Positions 55,414 to 63,395 of a stretch of 64,000 nt of DNA are shown piece by piece (the first letter of the stretch is position 1; the number at the start of each line of letters is the position of its first letter). The stretch spans positions 1 to 64,000 of the forward strand of contig CASELE010000023.1 of assembly GCA_949288735.1 (NCBI GenBank). Direction: 5' to 3'. The notes beneath the pieces are model-generated. The model made no database searches. It worked only from the letters and a program-made list of their open reading frames with translations, and had not been told where the DNA came from. Source of the stretch: an uncultured Alistipes sp. (lineage in GTDB: Bacteria > Bacteroidota > Bacteroidia > Bacteroidales > Rikenellaceae). The position numbers were made by a program, and so were the translations under genes.

Positions 55414-56364
55414 ATGACCCCGAAGAGAGACCTCGAACGCCTTCGCCGCCGCCGGCGCCGCAAACAGATAGCCGTCCGTGTGACGGTCGGCGCCCTCGTG
55501 TGGACGGGTGCCGCCGTGCTCTACTATGTCGCCATCGCCTTCTTCTTCGATACGCCCGTGGAGTACCGTCTCCGCCACTCGACCGATCGTCTGCGTGACG
55601 ATTATGCCGCCATGTCGGCGCGCTACGATTCGCTGCGGGTCGTACTCGACAATCTCGCGGCCCGCGACCGGAGCGTTTTCCGTACGCTTTTCGAGTCGGA
55701 CCCCTACGACCTCGATGCCGACTACGAGGCTTTCCGGGCCGAGGAGTACGAGCGCAGCCTGGAACAGAGCTCGCGGCAGCTGCTGCACCGCTTCCGCCGG
55801 CGTCTCGACGAGGCCGGGCAGCGTCTCGGCCGGCTTTCTGAGAGTTATCTCGCCATGCGGCGCGCCGTCGATTCGGCCGGCGATGCCGGCCGCCGTATTC
55901 CGGCAATCCAGCCCGTCATCAATGAACAGCTTACGCTGCTCACCGCCTCCTACGGAATGCGGATACACCCCTTCTACAAGACCCTCCAGTCGCACCAGGG
56001 GGTCGACTACGCCATTCCCGAGGGGTCGAGCGTCTTCGCTACGGCCGACGGTACGGTGAAGGATGTCGCGCGCCGCAGCTCCACTTCGGGACGCACCGTG
56101 GTGATCGATCACGGCAACGGCTACGAGACCACCTATGCCCACCTCCACAGCGTGCAGGTGCGGCGCGGCCAGCGTGTCCGACGCGGCGATATCATCGCAC
56201 TGTCGGGCGATACGGGTCTCTCGCTGGCTCCGCATCTCCATTACGAGGTGCGGCACAACGGCATACGGGTCGATCCGATACACTATTTCTTCATGGAGCT
56301 CTCGCCTGTCGAGTATCAGCGCATCATCCGCATCGCGCAGTCGGGACTCCAGTCGTTCGATTGA
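55414..56364 (+). CDS. second M23 family metallopeptidase, tandem paralogue
   Basis: 316 aa. Same layout as the upstream gene: basic N-terminus (RRRRRRK), one membrane helix (about 22-44), helical periplasmic stretch (55-155), M23 domain with SHQGVDYA (His194, Asp198), YAHLHSV, and APHLHYE (His274, His276). All ligands are kept. The N-terminal parts differ in sequence although the order is the same, so the duplication is not recent. The HAD gene follows 2 nt after its stop. Confidence 0.9.
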   Translation: MTPKRDLERLRRRRRRKQIAVRVTVGALVWTGAAVLYYVAIAFFFDTPVEYRLRHSTDRLRDDYAAMSARYDSLRVVLDNLAARDRSVFRTLFESDPYDLDADYEAFRAEEYERSLEQSSRQLLHRFRRRLDEAGQRLGRLSESYLAMRRAVDSAGDAGRRIPAIQPVINEQLTLLTASYGMRIHPFYKTLQSHQGVDYAIPEGSSVFATADGTVKDVARRSSTSGRTVVIDHGNGYETTYAHLHSVQVRRGQRVRRGDIIALSGDTGLSLAPHLHYEVRHNGIRVDPIHYFFMELSPVEYQRIIRIAQSGLQSFD

Positions 56365-56366
56365 CG

Positions 56367-57032
56367 ATGCTGGTTTGCGGTAAGGATGTCGGAGCCGCGG
56401 CGGCGAGGCCGTTCTTCGTGGGGGAGGAGGGCCGCCTCGTGCGCGACGTGCCCGTTCCGGTGCGGGTGTACGGGCGGCTGCGCCTGCTGCTGCTCGATTT
56501 CGACGGGACGCTTGCCGATACGCGCGAGGCCAACTACCGGGCCTATGCCCGTACGCTCGCCGAGGCGGGTATCGCGTTGGAGCGCGACGAGTACTTCGGA
56601 GCCTATTTCGGAGTGCGCTGTGCCGAGTTCCTGGAGCGCAAGGGTGTGTCCGATTCCGGAGAACGCGACCGGCTGCGACGCCGCAAGTCGGAGCTATATC
56701 CCTCGTATTTCGATACGGTGCGGCTCAACGAACCGCTGTGGCGGTTCGTGCAGGAGTTCCGGGCTGCGGGGGGCCGGGCGTGGGTTGTCTCTACCGGAGC
56801 GCCCGACAATATCCGTCACGCGATGGAACATCTCCGTCTGGACCGGGGGGTCGACGGCGTGGTGACGGGTGCAGACGTGATGCGGGGCAAGCCGGATCCC
56901 GAGGGTTTCCTGCTGGCCATGAACCGGGAGGGAACCGCTCCGGACGAGTGCCTCGTCTTCGAGGACTCCATTCCCGGTATCGAGGCGGCGCGGCGCAGCG
57001 GTGCGCCCTGCGTGCGGGTCGTGTGGCGGTAG
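56367..57032 (+). CDS. HAD-superfamily phosphatase with an N-terminal extension
   Basis: 221 aa. HAD fold type IA: LLLDFDGTLAD with Asp44 nucleophile and Asp46, VSTGAP (motif II Thr), GKPDPEG (motif III Lys), and VFEDSIPG (motif IV). Beta-phosphoglucomutase-like or phosphoglycolate-phosphatase-like, substrate not readable. The first 38 residues (VGEEGRLVRDVPVPVRVYG) precede the usual start and have no recognised homology. The ATG at 56367 is 2 nt after the M23 stop; a TTG at 56361 is less likely. Confidence 0.85.
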   Translation: MLVCGKDVGAAAARPFFVGEEGRLVRDVPVPVRVYGRLRLLLLDFDGTLADTREANYRAYARTLAEAGIALERDEYFGAYFGVRCAEFLERKGVSDSGERDRLRRRKSELYPSYFDTVRLNEPLWRFVQEFRAAGGRAWVVSTGAPDNIRHAMEHLRLDRGVDGVVTGADVMRGKPDPEGFLLAMNREGTAPDECLVFEDSIPGIEAARRSGAPCVRVVWR

Positions 57033-57078
57033 CGACGGGGTTTCCTGCGTTCCGTGCGACGGGGCGCGGCGACGGAAA

Positions 57079-57139
57079 GAGCGAAGGGCCGGCCGGAATT
57101 CCGGATGGGCCGGCGTTATTGCGGGCCGGCCCTTCGCTC
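57079..57139. terminator. hairpin between converging HAD and YbjN-like genes
   Basis: 16-bp perfect arms, GAGCGAAGGGCCGGCC (57079-57094) with its complement (57124-57139). The loop carries a smaller GGAATTCC palindrome. Confidence 0.65.
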
Positions 57140-57159
57140 CGTGAGATCGGTCAGAGGGA

Positions 57160-57609
57160 TCAGAGAATGTCGCTGACTTCGTCGATCCAGTTGGGGATGA
57201 GGTCGATCGCCAGCTTCATCTGCAGTTCGGTGTTGGCCCTGGATGCGGTGGCGAACTCCATGCCAACCTGGAAGGTGTTCTCCTCGCTGCCGTCCGAAAA
57301 GGCGATGCACTTGCAAAGGTACTTCTGCCGGTTGAGGTCGGTGGCCGCGCGGGTCAGCGTCGTGAGCGAGCTGGTGGTGCCGAACGGTACACGGATCTCG
57401 ACATAGGCGAAGCCGTCGTCGGCGATCTCCTTTACGATGGCGTACCAGGTCAGTCCCTGTACCTTGAACATGACGTCGCCGTCCTGGTCGATCTGGGGCG
57501 CGTAGCCCTCCGTACGCAGATAGGACATGATGTCCGACTGGGTGTTCTGCGCAGACAGCGTGCAGATGCCCGCGAGGGCGAAGAGCAGTGTAAAGGCCAG
57601 TTTTTTCAT
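57160..57609 (-). CDS. exported protein, YbjN/chaperone-like fold
   Basis: 149 aa. Signal peptide about 1-21 (LSA-Q). The mature part has IMSYLRTEGYAPQIDQDGDVMFKVQGLTWYAIV, the alpha-beta start of small YbjN-like Bacteroidetes proteins, then VEIRVPFGT and LNRQKYLCKCIAFSDG. The family function is not known. The ATG at 57609 was chosen because the predicted -7 box (57642-57649) rules out the start at 57693. Confidence 0.65.
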   Translation of the reverse strand: MKKLAFTLLFALAGICTLSAQNTQSDIMSYLRTEGYAPQIDQDGDVMFKVQGLTWYAIVKEIADDGFAYVEIRVPFGTTSSLTTLTRAATDLNRQKYLCKCIAFSDGSEENTFQVGMEFATASRANTELQMKLAIDLIPNWIDEVSDIL

Positions 57610-57641
57610 AATGCGGTTGCAGTTTTTAGGGTTTCGTGTCC

Positions 57642-57649
57642 CAAATGTA
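57642..57649 (-). promoter_or_regulatory. -7 element of the YbjN-like gene
   Basis: Minus-strand TACATTTG, predicted start near 57636; the -33 box is absent. Confidence 0.5.
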
Positions 57650-57651
57650 CG

Positions 57652-57692
57652 AAAAAAACCGGCAAGAGTGGAGACTCTGTCGGTTTTTTTCA
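57652..57692 (-). terminator. terminator of the ProXp-like gene
   Basis: On the minus strand: AACCGACAGAG, a 6-nt loop, CTCTTGCCGGTT, then a run of T. The T-run directly abuts the next promoter, so termination and initiation are packed within 50 nt. Confidence 0.72.
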
Positions 57693-57752
57693 TGGTTTGA
57701 ACCCTGTCGCCGTTCTGTATTCCGTACGCGGGGCACGCTGCTGTGCCGCGTG

Positions 57753-58283
57753 TCAGAGGTCCGGATTCCGCGCACGCTCCGGACAGAGGTCCGAAAACTC
57801 GTAGGTGTTTCCCGCGGCGGCGAGATAGGCGAGAAAGGCGTCGTGCGCGATGACCACCGTGGCGCGGTTGTCGTTGGGATGGAAGGCGTAGGAAGGGGCA
57901 TGCTCCAGCGCACGGTCGAGAAAGAGGTGCACGTGATGCTCCGTGTCGTTGATGAGGCCGAAGGGAGAGACCGATCCGCTCTCCACGCCCAGGTAGTGCT
58001 CCAAGCGCCGCGCCGATGCGAAGGTGAGCTTGCCCTCGCCGAGCCGGCGTTCGAGGTCGCGGATGCCGAGCTGTTCCGAGGCCTTGAAGCAGACGAGATA
58101 GTGGCGGTCTCCCTTGTGGTTGCGCAGAAAGATATTTTTACAGTGCGTCGAGCCGTCGTCGCGCCACCAGCGGCGGGCCTCCTCGCAGGTACGCGCTTCG
58201 GGATGCTCGTACCATGTGTAGGGTATGCCGCGGCGATCGAGGAAGTCGAAGAGGGCCCGGCGACGGGTGTCGCGGTCGGTCAT
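57753..58283 (-). CDS. prolyl-tRNA editing protein, ProXp-ala/YbaK family
   Basis: 176 aa. The family hydrolyses Ala-tRNA-Pro, correcting mischarging. The YbaK fold is shown by YTWYEHPEARTCEEA, KNIFLRNHKGDRHYLVCFK (the conserved Lys for editing), VSPFGLINDTEHHVHLFLD, and ATVVIAHDAFLAYL. The gene overlaps the stop of the upstream 2-hydroxyacid dehydrogenase gene by 4 nt. Cytoplasmic. Confidence 0.88.
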   Translation of the reverse strand: MTDRDTRRRALFDFLDRRGIPYTWYEHPEARTCEEARRWWRDDGSTHCKNIFLRNHKGDRHYLVCFKASEQLGIRDLERRLGEGKLTFASARRLEHYLGVESGSVSPFGLINDTEHHVHLFLDRALEHAPSYAFHPNDNRATVVIAHDAFLAYLAAAGNTYEFSDLCPERARNPDL

Positions 58284-59212
58284 GCGAGGAATTCGGTGAT
58301 GTTGCGGGCGATCTCCCGGACCAGGACGCGGACGGCCTCCTGTGCCGACCAGGCGTTGTGGGGCGAGAGCAGCAGACGGTCGGGCTCCTTGATATGCAGC
58401 AGCGGACTCTCCGCCGGCAGGGGCTCGTGTTCGAAGACGTCGAGCGCCGCGCCGGCGATCTTGCCGCGGTCGAGCGCCTCGGCCAGTCCGGGTTCGCTGA
58501 CGATGCCGCCGCGCGCCACATTGACGAGGATGGCCGAGTGCTTCATCAGCGAGAGCTCCGGGGCCCCGATGAGACCGTGGGTGCGGCTGTTGAGGGGACA
58601 GTGTACCGATACGATGTCGGCCCAGGGCAGCAGCTCGCTGAGCGCCACGGCGGGGTAGGGCTCCTCGCGGACGACGCCCGACGTGGAGGTGTAGCGTACC
58701 TCGCAGCCCAGCACCGTGGCGATCTTGGCCACCTCACGGCCGATGTTCCCCAGTCCGACGATGCCCCAGCGCGCGCCGTGGAGCTGACGGGTCGGACGCC
58801 CGAAGTGGAACTGCAGTCCCGATGCGGCGTAACGCTCCTTCGTGTACCGGTCGTAGTAGAGCGACTGCCGGAAGAGGGCGATGGCGGCGCCGACGGCCGC
58901 CTCGGCGACGGAGTGGGTGGAGTACCCGGCGACATTCTTCACGGCGACGCCCCGTTCGCGGGCGGCCTCGAGGTCCACGTTGTTCGTGCCGGTGGCGGCG
59001 ACGCAGATGAGCCGCAGACGGGGCAGCGACTCGATGACGGCGCGGTCCATGAGGACCTTGTTGGTGATGACGATGTCGGCGTCGAGCGAGCGGGCGACGG
59101 TCTGGTCGGCCTCCGTGGTCTCGTAGGAGGTGTAGTTGCCCAAGGAGCGGAGCGCTTGCGTGTCGGCGCCCCCGAGCGAGTATTCGTCCAGAAAGACGAT
59201 GTTCGGTGTCAT
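58280..59212 (-). CDS. D-isomer-specific 2-hydroxyacid dehydrogenase
   Basis: 310 aa. NAD-dependent oxidoreductase of the SerA/GyaR/VanH group. Rossmann motif GIVGLGNIGREVA (glycines for NAD), AAGTNNVDLEAARERGVAV-like AATGTNNVDLEAA, catalytic Arg in NVARGGIVSE, Glu in LDVFEHEPLP, and His in LLSPHNAWS. Substrate not readable. The ATG at 59212 overlaps the stop of a 9-codon upstream ORF (MSTLKNESP). Its -7 box lies 97 nt upstream. Confidence 0.9.
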   Translation of the reverse strand: MTPNIVFLDEYSLGGADTQALRSLGNYTSYETTEADQTVARSLDADIVITNKVLMDRAVIESLPRLRLICVAATGTNNVDLEAARERGVAVKNVAGYSTHSVAEAAVGAAIALFRQSLYYDRYTKERYAASGLQFHFGRPTRQLHGARWGIVGLGNIGREVAKIATVLGCEVRYTSTSGVVREEPYPAVALSELLPWADIVSVHCPLNSRTHGLIGAPELSLMKHSAILVNVARGGIVSEPGLAEALDRGKIAGAALDVFEHEPLPAESPLLHIKEPDRLLLSPHNAWSAQEAVRVLVREIARNITEFLA

Positions 59213-59239
59213 GGCGATTCGTTTTTTAATGTACTCATT
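59210..59239 (-). other. possible 9-codon leader ORF before the dehydrogenase
   Basis: Minus strand ATG at 59239, reading MSTLKNESP and stopping at a TGA that overlaps the dehydrogenase ATG (ATGA). It may couple translation; no regulatory residue run is present. Confidence 0.4.
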
Positions 59240-59314
59240 TTCCGTGCGGAGTGTCTGCCCACGGCCCGGGTCGCTGCGTCGCCTCCGATGGCTGACGTCC
59301 GGCGACACCGGCGG

Positions 59315-59322
59315 CAAATATA
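59315..59322 (-). promoter_or_regulatory. -7 element of the dehydrogenase operon
   Basis: Minus-strand TATATTTG; predicted leader about 97 nt. No TTTG at -33. Confidence 0.5.
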
Positions 59323-59354
59323 GAGGTTTTTCCCGATGGTGCGCGTATCGCCTC

Positions 59355-60080
59355 CTACTCCAGCTCGCCGACGAGTCCGCGGATAACCACCGAGGCGCAG
59401 CCTATTCCGAAGAGGGCCGGCAGATAGGATACGGTCCCGACGTTCGACTTCTTGTTGCGCTCCTCGCAGACGATCATGGCGCCGGGCCGTACGGGTTCGG
59501 GCGAGAAGACGGCCCGGAACCCGCTGCGTATGCCCCGCTTGTGGAGCCGTTTGCGCAGCATGTGGGCCAGAGGGCAGTGGTGCGTGGCTCCGATGTCGGC
59601 GATTTCGAGTTTCGTAGGGTCGGTCTTCGCCCCGGCTCCCATCGAGCTGACGAGCGGGATGCCGCGTCGTAGACACTCCTCGATGAGCGCCAGTTTGGGC
59701 GAGAGCGTATCGATGGCATCCACCACGTAGTCGAACCGTTCGGAATCGAGCAGGAGGGCCGTCTCCTCGTCGCGGATGTAGCGTTCGACCTCCCGGAGGT
59801 CTATCTGCGGATTGATGTCGCGTAGACGTTCGGCCAGTACGGCGACCTTGGGACGTCCTACGGTGGAGTGCAGCGCCACGAGCTGGCGGTTGATGTTGCT
59901 CTCGCTCACCGTGTCGGCATCGGCTACGGTCATCCGTCCCACGCCCGCGCGGGCAATCATCTCGGCGGCATAGGCTCCCACGCCGCCTACGCCTACGATC
60001 AGCACGCTCGCGCAGCGCAGCCGCTCGCACTTTTCGGCACCGAACAGCAGTTCGGTGCGTTCCATCCAGGGTTCCGTCAT
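59355..60080 (-). CDS. TcdA/CsdL-type E1-like protein (tRNA ct6A dehydratase family)
   Basis: 241 aa. The family cyclises t6A to ct6A in tRNA using ATP. The ThiF/E1 nucleotide-binding motif is SVLIVGVGGVGAYAAEMIARAG, then VADADTVSESNINRQLVAL, DYVVDAIDTLSPKLALI and a C-terminal VSYLPALFGIGCASVVI membrane-like segment. The family loop RSGFRAVFSPEPV is present. The tsaC-like gene of the same tRNA pathway is in this window. The start overlaps the TatD-like stop by 4 nt. Confidence 0.9.
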   Translation of the reverse strand: MTEPWMERTELLFGAEKCERLRCASVLIVGVGGVGAYAAEMIARAGVGRMTVADADTVSESNINRQLVALHSTVGRPKVAVLAERLRDINPQIDLREVERYIRDEETALLLDSERFDYVVDAIDTLSPKLALIEECLRRGIPLVSSMGAGAKTDPTKLEIADIGATHHCPLAHMLRKRLHKRGIRSGFRAVFSPEPVRPGAMIVCEERNKKSNVGTVSYLPALFGIGCASVVIRGLVGELE

Positions 60081-60673
60081 TCGCTCTCCTTTCCGATAAA
60101 TCGTTCGTAATTGTGCCACAGCGCCTCGGCCAGCTCCTCCGTGCCGATGCCGCGTTCGCGGGCCACGAGCCTGTAGATCTCCCCGATCGGTGCGGGGTCG
60201 TCGTCCGTTTCGCAGAAGATGCATCCGACCGGGAGGACGCGCAGGGCGGCAAGCGTGCGCGGCGAGCGGAAGGACCGTATGCCGAACGAGAGACTGTACC
60301 CCCGTGCCGCGGCCCGCAGCGCCTGTTCGGGCGAGCCGACGAATCCGTGGAAGAGTATGGCCCGCAGGGGGCGTCCGTGCAGCTCCCGCATCAGCGGCTC
60401 GAAGGTGCGCACGCAGTGCAGCACGACGGGCAGCCCCAGCCGTTCGGCCAGGTCGAGCTGCTCGCGCAGCAGCCGCAGCTGCTCTCCGGGCGGAGCGCCC
60501 CGCACGCCGTCGAGTCCCGTCTCGCCGATGGCCTGCGTCCCCTCGGGCAGGGGCAGCAGTTCGGCTATGCTGCGGCCGTCCGCCTCCCAGGGGTGGATGC
60601 CTGCGCTTCGGAGCGTGATGACACCCTGTTCCGGAGGGCGGTGGGTGTGTATGTCGACGAGCGGAGCGGCCAT
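60077..60673 (-). CDS. TatD-family metal-dependent hydrolase
   Basis: 198 aa, short for the family (usually about 260). DIHTHR (metal HxH), AIGETGLDG with the bridging Glu, VLHCVRTFEPL and ILFHGFVGS provide His ligands; a terminal Asp is in CETDDDP. The family is associated with DNA 3'-processing. The ATG at 60673 sits 7 nt after a TACTTTTG box; a start at 60697 would lie upstream of it. This would be a leaderless message. First gene of a pair with the TcdA-like gene. Confidence 0.85.
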   Translation of the reverse strand: MAAPLVDIHTHRPPEQGVITLRSAGIHPWEADGRSIAELLPLPEGTQAIGETGLDGVRGAPPGEQLRLLREQLDLAERLGLPVVLHCVRTFEPLMRELHGRPLRAILFHGFVGSPEQALRAAARGYSLSFGIRSFRSPRTLAALRVLPVGCIFCETDDDPAPIGEIYRLVARERGIGTEELAEALWHNYERFIGKESE

Positions 60674-60679
60674 GCGTCG

Positions 60680-60687
60680 CAAAAGTA
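60680..60687 (-). promoter_or_regulatory. -7 element giving a leaderless TatD transcript
   Basis: Minus-strand TACTTTTG; 6 nt separate it from the ATG at 60673. No -33 TTTG. Confidence 0.5.
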
Positions 60688-60742
60688 GGAATTTCATGCG
60701 AAAAAATAATTCGACGAAACGGGGTAGTTTGAAATAGTTTCG

Positions 60743-60781
60743 TACATTTGCACGCGTTTTTACCTGTTAGCCTGCTAACAG
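60743..60781 (+). promoter_or_regulatory. nqr operon -7 element and leader hairpin
   Basis: TACATTTG at 60743-60750. A perfect CTGTTAG/CTAACAG hairpin (60764-60770, 60775-60781, loop CCTG) lies in the leader. The leader is about 80 nt, AU-rich near the start codon; a function for the hairpin is unknown. Confidence 0.55.
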
Positions 60782-60836
60782 CATACACCGGAACCAGAAA
60801 ACACAGATAGCGAACATTAACCAAAACAACAGTAAA

Positions 60837-62192
60837 ATGTCGAAAATCATTACCTTACGCAAGGGTCTCGACATCAATCTCGTGGGACGGGCCCGGGAGG
60901 TCACGGCCGATGCGCCGCGTTCTGCCGTGTACGCCGTGTCGCCGCTCGACTTCGAGGGCGTCGTTCCCAAGCTGCTGGTTACGCCCGGAGATCGAGTGAA
61001 AGCCGGTACGCCGCTCTTCTTCAACAAGTACGATGAGCGCGTCCTCTTCACTTCGCCCGTCAGCGGTACGGTAGCGGCCGTGAACCGGGGTGAGAAGCGG
61101 CGGATCCTCTCCGTGACGGTACAGCCCGACGCCGAGCTGCAGTACGAGGAGTTCCCGCCTCTCGACGTGCGTACGGCGTCGCGCGAGGAGATTGTGGAGC
61201 GCCTGCTCCGGTCGGGCCTGTGGCCGATGCTCATCCAGCGTCCCTACGGCATCATTGCCAATCCGTCGGATACGCCGCGCGACATCTTCGTCTCGGCCTT
61301 CGATACGGCGCCGCTGGCTCCCGACTTCGATTACGTGCTGCGCGACCGGCTCGACGACCTGCAGCAGGGTATCGAGGTGCTGCGCCGGCTCACGTCCGGA
61401 AACGTGCATCTCTCGGTGCGTGCCGGGGTCGAGGGGGCGGCCGCGAAGCTCGCCGGCGCGGAACTCCATCGGTTCGCGGGCAAGCATCCGGCGGGCAATG
61501 TCGGCGTGCAGATCCATCATGTGGCCCCCGTGAACAAGGGCGAAGTGGTCTGGACGGTCAACATCCAGGACCTGGCCGTTATCGGCCGTCTCTTCGCGAC
61601 GGGCCGTGTGGATATGACCCGTACGATCGCCGTGACGGGTTCCGAGGTGGCCGATCCGCAGTACGTGCGCATCATCTCGGGCGCTTCGGTCGAGTCGACG
61701 CTTGCCGGACGACTCAGACCCCGTGGCGAGGAGGAACACGTGCGCATCATTTCGGGCAATGTGCTCACGGGCCGCAGGTGCGAGGCAGACGGCTTCGTAT
61801 CGTTCGGCGCCAACCAGCTGACGGTGATTCCCGAAGGCGACCGTTACGAACTACTGGGATGGGCCATGCCGCGTCTGAAGAAGTTCTCGGTGTCGCGCTC
61901 CTACTTCTCGTGGCTCTGCCCGAAGCGCGTCTACGATCTCGATACGAATATGAACGGCGGCGAGCGTCCCTTCGTCGTGACGGGACTCTACGAGCGCTAT
62001 CTGCCGATGGACATCTATCCGATGTATCTGCTGAAGGCCTGTCTGGCGGGCGACATCGAGAAGATGGAGAATCTCGGCATCTACGAAGTGGTCGAGGAGG
62101 ATCTCGCGCTCTGCGAGTTCGTCGACCCCTCGAAGATCGCCATCCAGCAAATCATCCGTGACGGTATTAACTTAATGATCAAGGAGGCCTGA
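60837..62192 (+). CDS. nqrA: Na+-translocating NADH:quinone reductase subunit A
   Basis: 451 aa. The peripheral cytoplasmic subunit of Na+-NQR; binds quinone near NqrB. KIITLRKGLDINLVGRA opens the barrel-sandwich domain, with LLVTPGDRVKAGTPLFFNK; the C-terminal half has GLYERYLPMDIYPMYLLKA and GIYEVVEEDLALCEFVDPSK, the SLBB/NqrA core. Length is standard. nqrB starts 2 nt after its stop. Confidence 0.97.
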   Translation: MSKIITLRKGLDINLVGRAREVTADAPRSAVYAVSPLDFEGVVPKLLVTPGDRVKAGTPLFFNKYDERVLFTSPVSGTVAAVNRGEKRRILSVTVQPDAELQYEEFPPLDVRTASREEIVERLLRSGLWPMLIQRPYGIIANPSDTPRDIFVSAFDTAPLAPDFDYVLRDRLDDLQQGIEVLRRLTSGNVHLSVRAGVEGAAAKLAGAELHRFAGKHPAGNVGVQIHHVAPVNKGEVVWTVNIQDLAVIGRLFATGRVDMTRTIAVTGSEVADPQYVRIISGASVESTLAGRLRPRGEEEHVRIISGNVLTGRRCEADGFVSFGANQLTVIPEGDRYELLGWAMPRLKKFSVSRSYFSWLCPKRVYDLDTNMNGGERPFVVTGLYERYLPMDIYPMYLLKACLAGDIEKMENLGIYEVVEEDLALCEFVDPSKIAIQQIIRDGINLMIKEA

Positions 62193-62194
62193 CG

Positions 62195-63388
62195 ATGGGA
62201 CTGCGCAAATTCATGGATAAAATCAAGCCCACCTTCTCCAAGGGCGGACGGCTGGGCTTCCTCGAATCGACTTTCGAGGCTTTCGAGACCTTCCTCTTCG
62301 TGCCGAACACGACGACGACGCGCGGCGTGCACATCCGCGACTGCAACGACATGAAACGTACGATGATCGTCGTGGTCCTGGCGCTGATTCCCGCCTTCCT
62401 CTTCGGCTGCTACAATACGGGCCTCTTCGCCGGTCTGGAGGGCTTCCGCGCCTTCTTCTACGGTCTGGTCCGCGTGCTGCCGATGCTCTGCGTCTCCTAC
62501 ATCGTGGGCCTGGGCATCGAATTCGCCTTCGCCCAGGCTCGCGGCCACGAGGTGAACGAGGGCTTTCTGGTGACGGGTCTCCTCATACCGATGATCTTTC
62601 CCGTCAGCACCCCGCTGTGGATGGTGGCCCTCTCGACCGCCTTCTCCGTGGTCTTCTGCAAGGAGGTGTTCGGCGGTACGGGCATGAACGTCTTCAATCC
62701 GGCGCTCGTGGCGCGTGCCTTCGCCTTCTTCGCCTATACCCCCTCCATGTCGGGAGCCGCGGTCTGGTACTCCGACTGGACGATGATGGGAGCCCCCGTC
62801 GATACGGCCAGCGGTGCAACGGCCCTGGAGCAGTTCTCCACCACCGGGACGATGACCTTCTCGCCGCTCGACGCCTTCCTCGGGTTCATCCCGGGATCGT
62901 TCGGCGAGACCTCGACGCTCTGCATCCTCATCGGTGCGGCCATCCTGCTGCTGACGGGCGTAGCTTCGTGGCGGACGATGCTCTCGGTCTTTGCGGGCGG
63001 ATTCCTCATGGCGCTCTTCTTCAACTGGATCGGCAGTACGGCGAATATCGAGGGCCTCGATCCCGAGGAGAACGCTTCGCTCGTGTCGATGCTCACCTAC
63101 ATGCGTGACGTACCCGCCTGGTGGCATCTGATCGTGGGCGGATTCGCCTTCGGTGCCGTATTCATGGCAACCGATCCCGTCACGTCGGCCCAGACGAACA
63201 AGGGCAAGTACATCGTGGGCTTCCTCACGGGTGCGATCGCCATCATGATCCGTCTGGTGAATCCGGCCTATCCCGAGGGCATGATGCTTTCGATTCTCTT
63301 CATGAATGCGCTGGCGCCGCTGGTCGACTACTATGTGGTCGAGGCCAATGTCGCACGCCGCAAGAAACGTATGAAACTGGCAAAATAG
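62195..63388 (+). CDS. nqrB: Na+-translocating NADH:quinone reductase subunit B
   Basis: 397 aa. Integral membrane subunit with about ten helices and a covalently bound FMN. The attachment motif SGATAL places FMN on Thr209. [19 protein letters not shown] and [15 protein letters not shown] match the family core. The long N-terminal cytoplasmic stretch (1-50) is normal. Start at ATG 62195, 2 nt after nqrA. nqrC follows by 7 nt. Confidence 0.97.
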   Translation: MGLRKFMDKIKPTFSKGGRLGFLESTFEAFETFLFVPNTTTTRGVHIRDCNDMKRTMIVVVLALIPAFLFGCYNTGLFAGLEGFRAFFYGLVRVLPMLCVSYIVGLGIEFAFAQARGHEVNEGFLVTGLLIPMIFPVSTPLWMVALSTAFSVVFCKEVFGGTGMNVFNPALVARAFAFFAYTPSMSGAAVWYSDWTMMGAPVDTASGATALEQFSTTGTMTFSPLDAFLGFIPGSFGETSTLCILIGAAILLLTGVASWRTMLSVFAGGFLMALFFNWIGSTANIEGLDPEENASLVSMLTYMRDVPAWWHLIVGGFAFGAVFMATDPVTSAQTNKGKYIVGFLTGAIAIMIRLVNPAYPEGMMLSILFMNALAPLVDYYVVEANVARRKKRMKLAK

Positions 63389-63395
63389 GGGCGTC

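Noticed and set aside
57079-57139. Mobile-element inverted repeat
   Set aside because: No transposase or target duplication; the position between convergent stops fits a bidirectional terminator.
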